Of a stretch of DNA of 64,000 nucleotides, positions 63,114 through 64,000 are shown in pieces. The DNA lies in contig CANMQJ010000004.1 of NCBI GenBank assembly GCA_947500005.1, positions 67,399 to 131,398 on the forward strand. Reading direction: 5' to 3'. The stretch comes from an uncultured Paracoccaceae bacterium (GTDB lineage Bacteria; Pseudomonadota; Alphaproteobacteria; Rhodobacterales; Rhodobacteraceae). The notes under the pieces were generated by a model that saw only the letters and a list, made by a program, of their open reading frames with translations, made no database searches and had not been told where the DNA came from. Position 1 is the first letter of the stretch. Each line of letters begins with the position of its first letter. Position numbers and translations under genes: made by a program.

Positions 63114-64000
63114 ATGCCCAACGGATATCTGGTAACGCTCGGATCCTCGCAGGATCTGTCGCTCTCGGCCTCGATCGGCGGTGGCCTGACCTCCTTCACC
63201 ACCGCGCAATCGCTGGGCTCGGGCGAATGGGTCTGGTCCGGCACCTTCGGCGCCACCACCTACAACAACGAACTCGAACCCGGCGAATACGTCCTCGCCA
63301 CCAACGGCAACGTCTATTTCGTCCCCGATCTCGGCCCGGTGTCGACCCTCGCCTCGGGCGAGGCGGTCGATGCCCCCTATTACTCGCCCATCAACAAGGT
63401 GCAGGGCACCAATGGCGCCGACGACATCGACGCGGCCTTCACCGACGCCAACGGCAACTCGGTCGACAGCGGCGCGGGCTCCGGCCCCGACGGCAATGGC
63501 GACGAGGTGCGCGCCAAGGGCGGTGAAGACACGGTCGATGCCGGGCTCGGCTCCGACACGGTCTGGGGCGGCTCCGGCGCCGACCTGATCGACGGCGGCG
63601 AGGGAGACGACATCCTCTTCGGCGATAACGGCACGCCCGCCACCGAATCGCTCAACTGGTATGCCGAGGGGCGCGACGGCGACGATCTGTCGAACTTCAC
63701 CCAGACCACGGGCCGCGTCGATGTCTCGGTCTCTTTCTCCGATGACGGCAACAACAACCCCCGCTTCGAGGTCGCAACCGACCAGGAGATCTATGTCGCT
63801 CCCGGCGACCCGCAAAGCGATCACTCCTCGCTCTATCTCTACGGCAATGGCGGCGGCGCGACCTCGACCACCACGATCGATTTCGCTGCCAACGCCGCTT
63901 ACGATGTCGAGGACGAGGTGAGCTACGTCATGTTCCGCCTCAACGATGTCGATACCGGCAGCCACCGCGACGTGATCACCGTCAACGCCTTCGACGCGGC
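63114..64000 (+). CDS. RTX-type calcium-binding secreted protein (3' end outside window)
   Basis: The frame stays open from this ATG to the window edge (295 codons). No signal peptide is seen, as expected for type I secretion. Residues 1-110 are beta-rich and unassigned; residues about 136-173 carry glycine/aspartate nonapeptide repeats (GGEDTVDAGLGSDTVWGG, GGEGDDILFGDNG) that bind calcium. A beta-sandwich-like part follows. In this bacterial order such N-termini often lead to a Hint self-processing domain, but that part is not visible. AAGGTAAGATGAC precedes the ATG. Confidence 0.8.
   Translation, partial: MPNGYLVTLGSSQDLSLSASIGGGLTSFTTAQSLGSGEWVWSGTFGATTYNNELEPGEYVLATNGNVYFVPDLGPVSTLASGEAVDAPYYSPINKVQGTNGADDIDAAFTDANGNSVDSGAGSGPDGNGDEVRAKGGEDTVDAGLGSDTVWGGSGADLIDGGEGDDILFGDNGTPATESLNWYAEGRDGDDLSNFTQTTGRVDVSVSFSDDGNNNPRFEVATDQEIYVAPGDPQSDHSSLYLYGNGGGATSTTTIDFAANAAYDVEDEVSYVMFRLNDVDTGSHRDVITVNAFDA

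Overview
The window is high-GC, densely coded DNA from an alphaproteobacterium, most likely a member of the Rhodobacterales (Roseobacter/Paracoccus side). Supporting signs are a Paracoccus-like aa3 oxidase subunit I, a TRAP transporter, a GatB/YqeY gene divergent from an exported-protein gene and carA, minCDE, full-length pntA/pntB, a perfect CtrA box, a perfect EcfG-type stress promoter and an RTX protein at the right edge. No rRNA, tRNA, CRISPR array, transposase or phage gene was seen.

Layout. 1-2247: the end of ctaD with a strong terminator, then an SGNH-hydrolase lipoprotein. 2359-10594: an accessory-looking catabolic block. Three minus-strand genes coupled by ATGA overlaps encode an acyl-CoA ligase, a thiolase-like protein lacking the usual thiolase residues, and a DUF35 protein fused to a dead SDR domain. 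They are followed by a divergent MarR regulator, an SDR and a three-gene TRAP transporter for an organic acid. 10754-13090: VOC protein, GST-kappa/isomerase-like protein, DUF2244 protein, YqeY. 13255-20057: exported Pro/Asn-rich protein, carA, an MshEN-glycosyltransferase fusion under a CtrA box, GntR regulator, HAD phosphatase, small membrane protein, UbiH-type hydroxylase. 20054-22115: two coupled Lrp/AsnC regulators divergent from ilvC.

22153-30634: small membrane protein, EamA exporter, FkbM methyltransferase, AlkD-like protein, lipoprotein, moaA-waaA-glycosyltransferase operon, and an adenylate cyclase/TolB-like/TPR protein. 30724-35495: three tandem M20D amidohydrolases and an ArgE-type deacylase. 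35620-43395: stress-type PRC-barrel protein, MFS transporter, and an oligopeptide-type ABC transporter (fused ATPases divergent from binding protein and two permeases). 43608-48092: YeeE/YedE transporter, DUF3422 protein, minCDE.

48249-52551: BASS-type symporter, AraC regulator, small membrane protein, a probable Tat-exported isochorismatase-fold hydrolase and a YHS protein. Two loci here carry matching 21-bp-period direct repeats that look like AraC sites, which suggests one regulon. 52737-64000: pntB/pntA, ICMT-like methyltransferase and MBL-fold protein, SDR, kynureninase, TetR regulator divergent from a two-gene molybdenum hydroxylase, and the start of an RTX protein.

The best candidates for something new are the ligase/thiolase-like/DUF35-pseudoSDR/TRAP block and the AraC-repeat regulon. 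Starts were chosen from Shine-Dalgarno position, overlaps with neighbours and family length. Functions come from motif recognition by eye, not from database searches.
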